Assembly (NCBI RefSeq): GCF_900580865.1
Contig: NZ_UTBZ01000014.1
Coordinates: 248,001-312,000 of the forward strand
Reading direction: 5' to 3'
Origin: Pseudomonas viridiflava
GTDB taxonomy: Bacteria; Pseudomonadota; Gammaproteobacteria; Pseudomonadales; Pseudomonadaceae
DNA: 64,000 nucleotides
The notes under the pieces were generated by a model. It had not been told where the DNA came from and made no database searches. It saw nothing but the letters and a program-made list of their open reading frames with translations. This document shows positions 39,352-48,187 of this stretch, piece after piece (position 1 is the stretch's first letter; each line of letters opens with the position of its first letter). Made by a program: the position numbers and the translations under genes.

Positions 39352-39870
39352 ATGCCCCGGCGCTTATTCAAACGTTACATGCCCGACCCGACGAGCATCA
39401 GGGAACACAAATCCTTACGCTTTCTCGGCAAGTTGCTGCATGACCCAAACCTCTGGCACCTCAATCGTCACTCGGTCGCCCGGGCGATGGCGGTCGGTCT
39501 GTTCGCGGCGTTCCTGCCAATTCCGGCGCAAATGCTGGTGGCCGCCGCCCTCGCCGTTATGGTGCGGGGAAACATGCCGATTGCGGTCAGTCTGGTGTGG
39601 CTGACCAATCCGATCACCATGCCGGCGGTGTTCTTCTGCACTTATCAGGCCGGGGCGTTTTTGATGGACGTGCCCGCCCGGCATTTGCCGGATGAACTGA
39701 CCTGGGAGTGGATCAGCGGTGAGTTGTCGACGTTGTGGCAGCCGTTTCTGCTCGGCTCGGTGGTGGTAGGGCTGGTGCTCGGTGCCCTCGCCTATTGCCT
39801 GGTGATGATGTATTGGCGTTGGTGGGTCGCGCGGCAATGGGCGCGGCGCAAGAAAAACAGAATGCGCTGA
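39352..39870 (+). CDS. DUF2062 domain-containing membrane protein
   Basis: Protein of 172 residues in the family once called YceH-like/DUF2062. The core HLNRHSVARAMAVGLFAAFLPIPAQMLVA-type region (seen as ARAMAVGLFAAFLPIPAQML), GNMPIAVSLVWLTNPITMP and VVVGLVLGALAYCLVMMYW gives two to three membrane segments. The C-terminus is basic. Its role is unknown. It is read divergently from comEC; the ATG at 39352 follows CGAGAAGCCTT. Confidence 0.88.
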   Translation: MPRRLFKRYMPDPTSIREHKSLRFLGKLLHDPNLWHLNRHSVARAMAVGLFAAFLPIPAQMLVAAALAVMVRGNMPIAVSLVWLTNPITMPAVFFCTYQAGAFLMDVPARHLPDELTWEWISGELSTLWQPFLLGSVVVGLVLGALAYCLVMMYWRWWVARQWARRKKNRMR

Positions 39871-39874
39871 ATGC

Positions 39875-39904
39875 AAAACGGCCTCCGCAGTGGGAGGCCG
39901 TTTA
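39875..39904 (+). terminator. Terminator after the DUF2062 gene
   Basis: AAACGGCCTCC pairs with GGAGGCCGTTT around a short loop; the T run is interrupted (TTTAGTTTTG). Confidence 0.8.
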
Positions 39905-39920
39905 GTTTTGTGTTGTCTGC

Positions 39921-39945
39921 ATTCGCGAGCAGGCTCGCTCCCACA
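39921..39945. repeat. Single REP sequence
   Basis: One reverse REP copy (TTCGCGAGCAGGCTCGCTCC) lies between the DUF2062 terminator and the 3' end of the ABC permease gene. It is unpaired, unlike most others in the window. Confidence 0.9.
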
Positions 39946-39950
39946 TTGGA

Positions 39951-40730
39951 TCAGGTACGCATCCCGCGACCACTCACCAGCAACCGCGCACAACCGAGAT
40001 ACAACACCACCGTCGCCACCAGCATAAAGGTGATCGCGATGCCGATGCGGATATCCGACACACCCAGAATGCCGTAACGGAAAGCGTTGACCATGTGCAG
40101 CACCGGGTTGGCCAGCGACACGGTTTGCCAGAACGGCGGCAGCAACGTGATCGAATAGAACACCCCGCCCAGATAGGTCAGCGGCGTCAGCACAAAGGTC
40201 GGGATGATCGAAATATCATCGAAGTTGCGCGCGAACACGGCGTTGATGAAGCCCAGCAACGAGAAGATCGTCGCCGTCAGCACCACCACCAGCACGGTCA
40301 CACCCAGGTGATGCACCTGCAAATGGGTGAAGAACAGCGACAGGATCGTCACGATCACGCCAACCATCAGCCCCCGCAACACGCCGCCAATGGTGAAGCC
40401 GATCAGGATCGTATGCGGCGACACCGGCGAGACCATCAGCTCTTCGATGGAACGCTGGAACTTGCTGCCGAAGAAACTCGACACCACGTTGCCGTAAGAG
40501 TTGGTGATCACCGACATCATGATCAGCCCCGGCACGATGTACTCCATGTAAGTGAAGCCACCCATGTCGCCGATCTGCCGGCCGATCAGGTTACCGAAGA
40601 TCACGAAGTACAGAACCATGGTGATCGCCGGCGGCAGCAGCGTCTGCGGCCAGATCCGCGTGAAGCGTTTGACCTCACGGTAAACGATGGTCTGCAGGGC
40701 GACGAGGTTGGGACGGAATTCAGAACTCAT
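39951..40730 (-). CDS. ABC-2 type transporter permease (YadH-like)
   Basis: Six-segment inner-membrane permease of 259 residues. It begins with an N-terminal helix before the first membrane stretch (LLPPAITMVLYFVIFGNLIG) and has the ABC-2 pattern YMEYIVPGLIMMSVITNSYGNVV, with the family end FRYGILGVSD. It overlaps the ATPase gene by 4 bases. Relatives export drugs, lipids or glycans; the cargo is unknown, although YadGH-like pairs are common core genes. Confidence 0.9.
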   Translation of the reverse strand: MSSEFRPNLVALQTIVYREVKRFTRIWPQTLLPPAITMVLYFVIFGNLIGRQIGDMGGFTYMEYIVPGLIMMSVITNSYGNVVSSFFGSKFQRSIEELMVSPVSPHTILIGFTIGGVLRGLMVGVIVTILSLFFTHLQVHHLGVTVLVVVLTATIFSLLGFINAVFARNFDDISIIPTFVLTPLTYLGGVFYSITLLPPFWQTVSLANPVLHMVNAFRYGILGVSDIRIGIAITFMLVATVVLYLGCARLLVSGRGMRT

Positions 40731-41659
40731 ACCGCCACCTTCGACAGATTTTTCTCGACCAGGGACACGAACAGCTCCTCGAGGCGATTGGTTTTGTTAC
40801 GCAGGCTCAATACTTCGATGTTCTGCTGCGCCAACTGGGTGAACAACGCCGTGATGCCCATGGATTTGTCGACCTGGACTTCCAGGGTATGGCTGTCGAT
40901 CAACCGGGACGGATAACCGAGCAATTGCGGCGCGGCGTTCAAGTCGTTTTTCAGATCGAGCAAGAAGGTTTCCACGTGTAGCTGGCCCAGCAATTGTTTC
41001 ATGCTGGTGTTCTCGACGATGGTGCCGTGGTCGATGATGCCGATGTTGCGGCACAACTGCTCAGCCTCCTCCAGATAGTGCGTGGTGAGGATGATGGTGA
41101 TGCCTTTCTGGTTCAGCTCGGTGAGGAACGTCCACATCGAACGGCGCAACTCGATGTCGACGCCTGCGGTCGGTTCATCGAGGATCAGCAGACGCGGTTC
41201 GTGCACCAGCGCACGGGCGATCATCAAGCGCCGCTTCATGCCGCCGGACAGCGAACGCGACGGCACATCGCGCTTGTCCCACAGGCCCAGTTGGGTCAGG
41301 TACTGCTCGGCGCGTTCCTTGGCGATCTTCGCTGGAATGCCGTAGTAACCGGCCTGAGTCACGACGATGTCGAAGGTCTTTTCGAACTGATTGAAGTTGA
41401 ATTCCTGGGGCACGACACCGATCGAGCGCTTGAGCGCCGCCGGGTTCTTGTCCAGGTCATGACCGAAGATATTCACTGTGCCGCTGGTCTTGTTGACCAA
41501 GGTCGAAAGAATGCCGATGGTCGTGGATTTGCCGGCACCGTTGGGGCCGAGCAAGGCGAAAAAGTCACCTTCGGCGACGTCCAGATCGATACCACTCAAG
41601 GCCTGGAACCCGTTGCCGTAGGTTTTGGTTAGCTGCCGGATGGACAGAGCGGAACTCAT
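40727..41659 (-). CDS. ABC transporter ATP-binding protein (YadG-like)
   Basis: ATPase of 310 residues: Walker A GPNGAGKST, signature LSGGMKRRL, Walker B LLILDEPTAGVD and the switch His in ILTTHYLEEAEQL. The C-terminal 70 residues form a regulatory extension. It partners the ABC-2 permease that follows with a 4-base overlap. The start MSSALSIRQLTKTYG gives the normal length. Confidence 0.93.
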   Translation of the reverse strand: MSSALSIRQLTKTYGNGFQALSGIDLDVAEGDFFALLGPNGAGKSTTIGILSTLVNKTSGTVNIFGHDLDKNPAALKRSIGVVPQEFNFNQFEKTFDIVVTQAGYYGIPAKIAKERAEQYLTQLGLWDKRDVPSRSLSGGMKRRLMIARALVHEPRLLILDEPTAGVDIELRRSMWTFLTELNQKGITIILTTHYLEEAEQLCRNIGIIDHGTIVENTSMKQLLGQLHVETFLLDLKNDLNAAPQLLGYPSRLIDSHTLEVQVDKSMGITALFTQLAQQNIEVLSLRNKTNRLEELFVSLVEKNLSKVAV

Positions 41660-41782
41660 ATCTGATTTACGCACCATTGAAGGGAAAAAGGAGACGGCGG
41701 CGAAGGATCGAACCGCAGCGCAAGTGCGCAATGGTGCTTGCCGCCGCCGTACAAGTACAGTCAAGTGTGTCGATAGTAGGTA

Positions 41783-42406
41783 TTAAGTCAACGCGGTCAT
41801 GACGGCTTTCCGGTAGGCCGGACGCTGCTTCAGGCGCTCGTACCAGGCTTGCAGATGCGGTTGCGGGGCGCGTTCGATGGGCATCTCGAACCAGGCATAA
41901 ATGAAACTGCCGAGCGGGATATCGCCCATGCCGATGTCTTTTCCGGAGAGGTAAGGCTGGCTGGCCAGGGCTCTGTCTGCCATGCCCAGCAACTCGTTGC
42001 ATTCCTTGATCGCTGCATTGATTGCCGTCCAGTCCTGCTTGTCTGCCGGGGTGCGCAACACGCCCCAGAAAACCGTGCGGAACGGGCCGGCAAAACTCGA
42101 CGTGGTCCAGTCCATCCATTTGTCGGCGATGGCGCGAGCTCGCGGATCGGCCGAATACCAGTTGCTGTCGGGCGCATGCCTGGCCAGCAAATAGCGAACG
42201 ATGGCGTTGGATTCCCACAGCACAAAACCGTCGTCCTCGATCACCGGTACCCGGCCGTTCGGGTTCATCGCCCGGTACTCGGGTGTGTCGACCACGCCGA
42301 ATGCGCCACCGGCATCGATCGCCTCGTAGGCCAGGCCAAGCTCTTCAGCAGCCCACAAGGGCTTCCTGACATTCGATGAGTTTTTCCGTCCCCAGATCTT
42401 CAGCAT
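41783..42406 (-). CDS. Glutathione S-transferase family protein
   Basis: Cytoplasmic GST of 207 residues. The N-terminal thioredoxin-like domain starts LKIWGRKNSSNVRKPLWAAE, with Ser/Asn near the glutathione site, then GRVPVIEDDGFVLWESNAI (the cis-Pro and ESNAI glutathione motif). The C-terminal helical domain has WMDWTTSSFAG and LSGKDIGMGDIPLG. It resembles the GstA-like proteins that handle electrophiles, but the substrate is unknown. It stands alone. Confidence 0.9.
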   Translation of the reverse strand: MLKIWGRKNSSNVRKPLWAAEELGLAYEAIDAGGAFGVVDTPEYRAMNPNGRVPVIEDDGFVLWESNAIVRYLLARHAPDSNWYSADPRARAIADKWMDWTTSSFAGPFRTVFWGVLRTPADKQDWTAINAAIKECNELLGMADRALASQPYLSGKDIGMGDIPLGSFIYAWFEMPIERAPQPHLQAWYERLKQRPAYRKAVMTALT

Positions 42407-42449
42407 GACCGCCTCTTTTCAAATGAGTGGGCAGGCAGCATACGCCGGA

Positions 42450-43109
42450 TCAGGTACGGCTCAAATCACTCTGCATATCGCCGAGCAATGCCGGCTGCAG
42501 ATCAGTGAACAGGTGCGGATAGCACTTTTTCAGATGTTCGAAGAAGAACGTTTCGGGGACATCGGCGAATTGACCGTGATCGACCAGATACTCCATCAAC
42601 TGCGCTCCGTCACGGTTGAACGGGTGGAAAACGCTGTCGTTGATACCGTCGAACTCCAGCGGCGCGACATTGAACAACTCGCAGAGCTTCTGGTTGAACG
42701 CCGGCGTGGCCTTGACCCAGCGACCCTCTAGAAAAAACTCGGTATAGCCGTGCATGGCGAACATATCGCTTTTCAGCAACTCGAGCAGGCGCGGGGTCGA
42801 CAGGTGATTGCGCACATCGGCCAGACCGATGCGCGCCGGGATCCCGCAATGCCGCGCGCAGCCCGCCAGCAGCGTGGCTTTCGGTACGCAATAACTCTCC
42901 CCCGTCGCCAACGCATAGCTGCCGCGCAAGGTCTGCGGATCGCGGCTGAAGGTGTACGGGTTGTAACGTACCGCCTCACGCACGGCGTAATAAAGACTGA
43001 TCGCCTGCTCGAGCGGATCGCGGCTGGCACCCCGATGTTGTTCGGCGAACTCCACCACCGTCGGGTGGTCACTATCGATGAAGCGGCCGGGACTCAGATA
43101 CTCGTGCAT
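42450..43109 (-). CDS. Transglutaminase-like cysteine peptidase-fold protein
   Basis: Protein of 219 residues with the transglutaminase core. The catalytic Cys is in GESYCVPKATLLAGCARHCGIPARIGLADVR-type region (seen as GESYCVPKATLLAGCAR), and the His in MHGYTEFFLEGRWVKATPAFN. No signal peptide is present, so it should act in the cytoplasm. Relatives act as proteases or in small-molecule amide chemistry; no partner lies here. ATG 43109 follows CAGGAGATTGTCGTC. Confidence 0.87.
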   Translation of the reverse strand: MHEYLSPGRFIDSDHPTVVEFAEQHRGASRDPLEQAISLYYAVREAVRYNPYTFSRDPQTLRGSYALATGESYCVPKATLLAGCARHCGIPARIGLADVRNHLSTPRLLELLKSDMFAMHGYTEFFLEGRWVKATPAFNQKLCELFNVAPLEFDGINDSVFHPFNRDGAQLMEYLVDHGQFADVPETFFFEHLKKCYPHLFTDLQPALLGDMQSDLSRT

Positions 43110-43281
43110 GACGACAATCTCCTGGATGAGTCCCGAGTCTAGCGACAGCGTCAGCACAGAGATAACGACGTTTCGGCCAAACTTGGACGCAAAGACGCGG
43201 GATCAGCGAACGATTTCCCACACGTGTTGCCCACCGAACCTACGAAAACCATCCGGGGTTTCCCACGATTTCAATCACCTT

Positions 43282-43293
43282 GGTCTGACCACC
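43282..43293. promoter_or_regulatory. FadR/GntR-like palindrome upstream of fadE
   Basis: TTGGTCTGACCA contains the perfect dyad TGGTC-T-GACCA, which resembles operators of FadR-type GntR regulators, 64 bases before the fadE start. No binding evidence; the bound regulator is unknown. Confidence 0.4.
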
Positions 43294-43357
43294 CGCTTTT
43301 ACAGATGCCGTCTAAGCTCTGGAGGGTCGATTTGCCTTGGTTCACGGAGGACTGAAT

Positions 43358-45805
43358 ATGCTGTTGTTGTGGATACTGGTTTTGATCGTTGGCGTGGCGT
43401 ATCTCGCCCACCGGCGCATCGCCCCGCTGCCTGCGCTGGGCATCGTTGCCGTCTACCTGGTGGCGATGGGTATTTTCAGTCATGCGCCGGGCTGGTTATT
43501 GGCAATTTTTTGGATCTTGCTTGCGGTGGTCGCCGCACCGTTGCTGCTGCCTGACCTGCGCCGCAAACATTTCACTGCGCCGCTGTTCAGCTGGTTCCAG
43601 AAAACCCTGCCGCCGATGTCGCAGACCGAACGCGACGCGATCGACGCCGGTACCGTGTGGTGGGATGGCGAGCTGTTCAGCGGCCGCCCGGACTGGGACA
43701 AACTGCTGGCCTATCCGAAAGTGCAACTCACTGACGAAGAACAGGCGTTCATCGACGGCCCGACCGAAGAACTCTGCGCGATGGTCACTGACTGGCAGAT
43801 CGGCCAGTCGATGGACCTGCCGGCCGAAGCCTGGACGCACATCAAGGAACATGGCTTTTTTGCCCTGATCATTCCGAAAGAATTTGGCGGTAAAGGGTTC
43901 TCGGCCTACGCCCACTCGCAAGTGGCAATGAAACTCGCCACCCGCAGCGGTGACCTCGCCTCCACTGTCATGGTGCCGAACTCACTCGGCCCGGCCGAAC
44001 TGCTGCTGCATTACGGCACCGACGAACAACGCAATCACTACCTGCCGCGTCTGGCCCGGGGCGATGATATTCCGTGCTTTGCCCTCACCGGCCCGCTCGC
44101 GGGTTCCGATGCCGGCGCGATGCCCGACACCGGCATCATCTGCAAAGGTCAGTGGGAAGGTCAGGAAGTCATCGGCCTGCGCCTGAACTGGGAAAAACGC
44201 TACATCACCCTCGGCCCGGTCGCTACCCTCCTCGGCCTGGCTTTCAAGGCCTATGACCCGGAACATCTGCTGGGCGACAAGGAAGACCTCGGCATCAGCC
44301 TCGCGTTGATTCCGACCGACACCGCCGGCGTGGAAATCGGTCGTCGTCACCTGCCACTGGGCGCGGCGTTCATGAACGGCCCGAACTCCGGCAAAGATGT
44401 GTTCATCCCGCTGGACTTCCTTATCGGCGGTCAGGAAATGCTCGGCAAGGGCTGGATGATGCTGATGAACTGCCTGTCGGTCGGCCGTTCGATCTCGTTG
44501 CCAGCCGTCGGTACCGGCGCGGCGAAATTCACCAGTCTGGTCACCGGCCAGTACGCGCAGATTCGTGAACAGTTCAACGTGCCGCTATCAGCGTTCGAAG
44601 GTATTCAGGAGGCCATGGCGCGCATCGGCGGTAACGCGTGGATGATGGACGCGGCGCGGATGCTCACGGCTAACGCGGTGGATCTCGGCGAGAAACCGTC
44701 GGTGTTGTCGGCGATCCTCAAGTACCACCTCACCGAACGCGGCCGCGAGTGCATCAGCCATGCGATGGATGTGCACGGCGGTAAGGCGATCATCATGGGG
44801 CCGAACAACTACCTCGGGCGCAGCTGGAACGGTGCGCCGATCTTCATCACCGTGGAGGGCGCGAACATCCTGTCACGCAACCTGATGATCTTCGGTCAGG
44901 GGGCGATTCGTTGCCATCCGTTTGTACTGAAGGAGATGGCTCTGGCCGGCCGCGAAGACAAGGATCAGGCGCTGAAAGAGTTCGATGGCCTGCTGCTCAA
45001 ACACATCGGTTTTGCCGTGAGCAACGCTGCCAGCACATTGGTGCTGAACCTTGGTTTCGGCCACTTCGAACACGCGCCGGGCGACAAGATCAGTCAGGGC
45101 TATTTCCGCGCGCTTAACCGTCAGGCTGCAGCCTTTGCGATGCTCGCCGACTTCAGCATGATGCTGCTCGGCGGTGAGCTGAAACGCCGCGAACGTCTGT
45201 CGGCACGTCTGGGCGATGTATTGAGCAACCTGTATCTGGCCTCGGCCGCGCTCAAGCGTTATCACGATCTGGACTCGCCGGCGTACATGGAGCCGCTGTT
45301 CCGCTGGGCGATGGAAGAAAGCCTCGGCCAATCGGAACGGGCGCTGGATGAATTGCTGCGCAACTTCCCGAACAAAGTGTTCGGTTGTCTGTTGCGAGTC
45401 ATCGTTTTCCCGTTCGGTCGTCGTCACAAAGGCCCGTCGGACAAACTCGGTGCCGAAGTGGCTGGCGTGATTGGTCGCGCCAAGGGCGATCCGGCGCTGG
45501 AAGAGCTGCTTGCCGGTTGCTATCGCCCGCAGTCGGCAGACGATGCCGTCGGCGCGCTGCAACACGCCAGCGATCTGCTGAATGCTGCGCAGCCGTTGCA
45601 CAAAAAACTGCACACTTCGCTGAAAAGCGGTCAGGTCAAACCGGTCGCGGGCGAACACGCCATCGATGCGGCGCTGGAGGCCGGGGTGCTGCAACCGGTG
45701 GAGGCGCAGAGTCTGCGCGATGCCGAAGCGGCGCGACGCAAGGTGATCGACGTCGATGATTTCGACAAAGAGGAGCTGGCGCTGGCAGAGGGCAAAGTCC
45801 GCTGA
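43358..45805 (+). CDS. fadE: Acyl-CoA dehydrogenase FadE
   Basis: Membrane-associated flavoenzyme of beta-oxidation, 815 residues, as long as E. coli FadE. Two N-terminal hydrophobic segments (LLLWILVLIVGVAYLA, LLAIFWILLAVVAAPLLL) are followed by the dehydrogenase core: FALTGPLAGSDAGAMPDTG, the FAD region MDVHGGKAIIMGPNNYLGR and ITVEGANILSRNLMIFGQGA, then the DUF1974 C-terminal domain. ATG 43358 follows CGGAGGACTGAAT. Fatty-acid control through the upstream palindrome or PsrA is possible. Confidence 0.93.
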   Translation: MLLLWILVLIVGVAYLAHRRIAPLPALGIVAVYLVAMGIFSHAPGWLLAIFWILLAVVAAPLLLPDLRRKHFTAPLFSWFQKTLPPMSQTERDAIDAGTVWWDGELFSGRPDWDKLLAYPKVQLTDEEQAFIDGPTEELCAMVTDWQIGQSMDLPAEAWTHIKEHGFFALIIPKEFGGKGFSAYAHSQVAMKLATRSGDLASTVMVPNSLGPAELLLHYGTDEQRNHYLPRLARGDDIPCFALTGPLAGSDAGAMPDTGIICKGQWEGQEVIGLRLNWEKRYITLGPVATLLGLAFKAYDPEHLLGDKEDLGISLALIPTDTAGVEIGRRHLPLGAAFMNGPNSGKDVFIPLDFLIGGQEMLGKGWMMLMNCLSVGRSISLPAVGTGAAKFTSLVTGQYAQIREQFNVPLSAFEGIQEAMARIGGNAWMMDAARMLTANAVDLGEKPSVLSAILKYHLTERGRECISHAMDVHGGKAIIMGPNNYLGRSWNGAPIFITVEGANILSRNLMIFGQGAIRCHPFVLKEMALAGREDKDQALKEFDGLLLKHIGFAVSNAASTLVLNLGFGHFEHAPGDKISQGYFRALNRQAAAFAMLADFSMMLLGGELKRRERLSARLGDVLSNLYLASAALKRYHDLDSPAYMEPLFRWAMEESLGQSERALDELLRNFPNKVFGCLLRVIVFPFGRRHKGPSDKLGAEVAGVIGRAKGDPALEELLAGCYRPQSADDAVGALQHASDLLNAAQPLHKKLHTSLKSGQVKPVAGEHAIDAALEAGVLQPVEAQSLRDAEAARRKVIDVDDFDKEELALAEGKVR

Positions 45806-45879
45806 TCCTGACAACCATGTCCAAGAGGGCGCGGGCGCTTTATACTCCCGCGCCCGTTTTGCTCTTGAGGACTTATCTC

Positions 45880-46287
45880 GTGTCCAACGTCGTTGCCGAT
45901 CATCTTGTTTTGCTCGACCACCTGCGCAGTATCCTGGTCGCCGTAGGTGAGGCCGAACAGGTTCCCGAAGAAAGCCATGCCTTGTTCCTGGAGCGCTTCG
46001 ACGAACTGTTGGCATCGCTGCCGATCGATCCGATCGAAAGCCAGTACCTGGGCCAGGACATCCTGACTCAAGTGATTACCCGTTACCCGCAGATCGCCCA
46101 CCTGATCCCGCGCGATCTGCTGTGGTTCTTCGCCGGTGACTGTCTGCACTACCTGTCCGATGAAGAGATCGACATGTATCAGGCACTGGAAGAACGTCGC
46201 TACGAAGCTGAACAGAACGACGAGCCGTTCGACTGGAACCAGGAAAAACAGCTGCTGGCGATGTCCGCTCAGGACAGCAAGCACTGA
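45880..46287 (+). CDS. PA2817-family protein
   Basis: Small acidic protein of 135 residues, no signal peptide or membrane segment. It begins at GTG 45880 (VSNVVADHLVLLDHLRSIL) behind TTGAGGACTTATCTC. The core LPIDPIESQYLGQDILTQVI and IPRDLLWFFAGDCLHYLSDEE is recognised from the Pseudomonas family placed next to fadE. It is predicted to be helical; its function is unknown. It lies 74 bases after fadE and may be cotranscribed. Confidence 0.83.
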   Translation: MSNVVADHLVLLDHLRSILVAVGEAEQVPEESHALFLERFDELLASLPIDPIESQYLGQDILTQVITRYPQIAHLIPRDLLWFFAGDCLHYLSDEEIDMYQALEERRYEAEQNDEPFDWNQEKQLLAMSAQDSKH

Positions 46288-46309
46288 TTTAACTGTTTGG
46301 TTGAAAATC

Positions 46310-46388
46310 AAAAGATCGCAGCCTTCGGCAGCTCCTACAGTGGACTCACGCAATCCCCTGTAGGAGCTGCCGAAGGCTGCGATCTTTT
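46310..46388. repeat. Perfect 30-bp inverted repeat of a second REP class
   Basis: Bases 46310-46339 and 46359-46388 are exact reverse complements over 30 bases, with a 19-base spacer. The core GCAGCTCCTACA belongs to a REP family different from the others here. It lies between two converging genes and would form a very stable hairpin on either strand. Confidence 0.93.
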
Positions 46389-46397
46389 GCTTCTGCG

Positions 46398-47396
46398 TTA
46401 CAGCAATCCCTCGCTTTCAGGTAATTCATACGCCATGGCTGCGTTACTCGCACCACCTGACTTGCCCGGTTTGCTCAAGGTCGGCTCTTTCTGCAGGCAC
46501 TCCACCAGATAGTCGATAAACACCCTTAGTTTGGGCGGCAGATAGCGTGTCGGCGAGTGCAGCAACCACAGTCCGCCGTGATAGGACGCGAGGAATGTCC
46601 AGTCCGGTAGCACCTGCACCACCAACTTTTGCTCAAGCGCATAGCGAGCGGTGAAGTACGGCAGGCTGCCGATGCCGATGTGCTGCAACACAGCGCCCAA
46701 GCGCACACCGGTGTGATTAGCGGCATAACGCCCGCGGACACCCACCGTCACCGCTTTGCTGCCTTTCTTGAATTTCCAGCGAGCATCGCTCGGGGTTTCC
46801 CCCAGATAAATACAACTGTGATTGAGCAAATCATGCGGGTGAGTCGGTGTGCCGTGCTCGGCCAGGTATTGCGGCGTGGCACAGAGCAAGTGGTCGATGG
46901 TCAGCAATTGCCGGCCGACCAGCCCGGCCGGTGGTCGATCGGTGATGCGAATCGCCAGATCGACATGGTCGTCGATCAAATCCACCTGGCGATCTTCCAG
47001 CAGCAACTCGACATCGACCTTCGGATAACGCCGCAGAAACTCGGGCATGTGCGGATGAATCACAAAGCGCCCTACTGCTTTCGGTACGCTGACCCGCACC
47101 AGTCCTTCCGCTTCATGGGTGAACTGGCCGCTGATCTCCATCACCGATTTGGCCGCGCTGACCATTTCCTGACAACGTTTGAAAACCTCTTCGCCGCCGT
47201 CACTCAAACGCAGCTTGCGCGTGGTGCGTTGCAACAACCGCGTGGCCAAGGCTTTTTCCAGCCGCGAAATACTGCGGCTCACCGCTGAGGGCGATGAACC
47301 CAGTTGCCGAGCGGCTTCAGAAAAGCTGCCGGTCTCTACGACCTTGACGAAAATCGCCATTTCACCGAGCAGCGGTAGCGGCAGATTGATGCTCAC
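46398..47396 (-). CDS. LysR-family transcriptional regulator
   Basis: Regulator of 332 residues. The N-terminal helix-turn-helix is FVKVVETGSFSEAARQLGSS-PSAVSRSISRLEKAL, followed by a substrate-binding domain of the type often seen in LysR members near aldehyde or quinone reductases (VDLAIRITDRPPAGLVGRQL). A tail of about 30 residues ends the protein. Start: GTG 47396 with AAGGA 10 bases upstream; a GTG three codons earlier is the alternative. It is divergent from the tRNA-editing gene over 90 bases, which suggests it controls that cluster and itself. Confidence 0.88.
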   Translation of the reverse strand: MSINLPLPLLGEMAIFVKVVETGSFSEAARQLGSSPSAVSRSISRLEKALATRLLQRTTRKLRLSDGGEEVFKRCQEMVSAAKSVMEISGQFTHEAEGLVRVSVPKAVGRFVIHPHMPEFLRRYPKVDVELLLEDRQVDLIDDHVDLAIRITDRPPAGLVGRQLLTIDHLLCATPQYLAEHGTPTHPHDLLNHSCIYLGETPSDARWKFKKGSKAVTVGVRGRYAANHTGVRLGAVLQHIGIGSLPYFTARYALEQKLVVQVLPDWTFLASYHGGLWLLHSPTRYLPPKLRVFIDYLVECLQKEPTLSKPGKSGGASNAAMAYELPESEGLL

Positions 47397-47426
47397 AGCG
47401 CACAAGTCCTTTGATGTTTGAACGGA

Positions 47427-47455
47427 TTATCACGTTATTGCACGATTCATATAAT
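47427..47455 (+). promoter_or_regulatory. Promoter of the tRNA-editing gene
   Basis: TTATCA (47427-47432) and a perfect TATAAT (47450-47455) are 17 bases apart, 31 bases before the ATG. The region is much richer in A and T than its surroundings and is shared with the divergent LysR gene. Confidence 0.7.
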
Positions 47456-47486
47456 AAAAACAGAAACTTTAATAAGGGCATGGAAT

Positions 47487-48113
47487 ATGACGCTTCGCCT
47501 CTTTTTCCATAGTGATGACCTCAAGGCTAATGTGGAAGTCCTCGACTGCACGCCCCAAGAGAACGAATTCGCCGTGGTCTTGCGCGCCACACTGTTTCAT
47601 CCGCAAGGCGGCGGACAGCCGTGTGATACCGGTTGGATCGGTGAAAGCCAGGTATTGCGTGTGGTGCAGGAACCAGAGCAGATCATTCATTTTGTTGACC
47701 GGCCGGTGGCGCTCGGCATGACCTGTATCCGCATCGACGAACAGCGCCGAAACTTCAATACGCGCATGCATTCAGCCGGCCACTTGATCGGGCATTTCGT
47801 TCAGGCCTTGGGCTGGATGCCGATCAAGGCCCACCACTGGCCGGATGAAGGTCGCGTGCAATTCAAACCCGGTGATGCTGCGCAGGAAGTCGACGCCGAG
47901 ACCGTTCAGTGCGGCATCGGCCAGTGGATCGAGCACGATCTGCCGCGCCTGACCTCACTGCGCGAAGGCGCGCGGGAAATCGGTTTCGGTGAACTACCGG
48001 CCTATGGCTGCGGTGGCACCCATGTACGTAGCCTGAAGGATCTGGGCACAGTCACGATCGCGTCCCTTTCGCAGAAGAAAGGCACGTTGTCCGTCCACTA
48101 CAGCGTGGATTGA
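47487..48113 (+). CDS. Free-standing alanyl-tRNA editing protein (AlaX-like)
   Basis: Trans-editing hydrolase of 208 residues related to the editing domain of alanyl-tRNA synthetase. The zinc site is complete: His95 and His99 in MHSAGHLIGH, Cys175 and His179 in CGGTH. The substrate-side glycine motif HPQGGGQPCDTG (residues 38-49) is also there. Such proteins deacylate Ser-tRNA(Ala) or Gly-tRNA(Ala), and related family members act on other wrong or modified amino acids. The gene is followed, after a hairpin, by an oxygenase and an exporter on the same strand. The link to those genes is inferred. Confidence 0.9.
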   Translation: MTLRLFFHSDDLKANVEVLDCTPQENEFAVVLRATLFHPQGGGQPCDTGWIGESQVLRVVQEPEQIIHFVDRPVALGMTCIRIDEQRRNFNTRMHSAGHLIGHFVQALGWMPIKAHHWPDEGRVQFKPGDAAQEVDAETVQCGIGQWIEHDLPRLTSLREGAREIGFGELPAYGCGGTHVRSLKDLGTVTIASLSQKKGTLSVHYSVD

Positions 48114-48119
48114 GCATTT

Positions 48120-48144
48120 CGGACGTTGCCTCACGCAACGTCCG
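48120..48144. promoter_or_regulatory. Perfect hairpin without T run
   Basis: CGGACGTTGC (48120-48129) and GCAACGTCCG (48135-48144) pair exactly around CTCAC, seven bases after the tRNA-editing gene's stop. There is no T tract, so it is more likely an RNA-stability element or partial attenuator than a terminator. A regulator-binding palindrome is also possible. Confidence 0.55.
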
Positions 48145-48187
48145 ACGCCGGGGAACTGCACTCGCAGCTTCCGTAGACTATCGATAG

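Noticed and set aside
47441..47455. TTGCAC at 47438-47443 as the -35 box of the tRNA-editing gene
   Set aside because: It would leave only 6 bases to TATAAT; TTATCA at 17 bases fits better.
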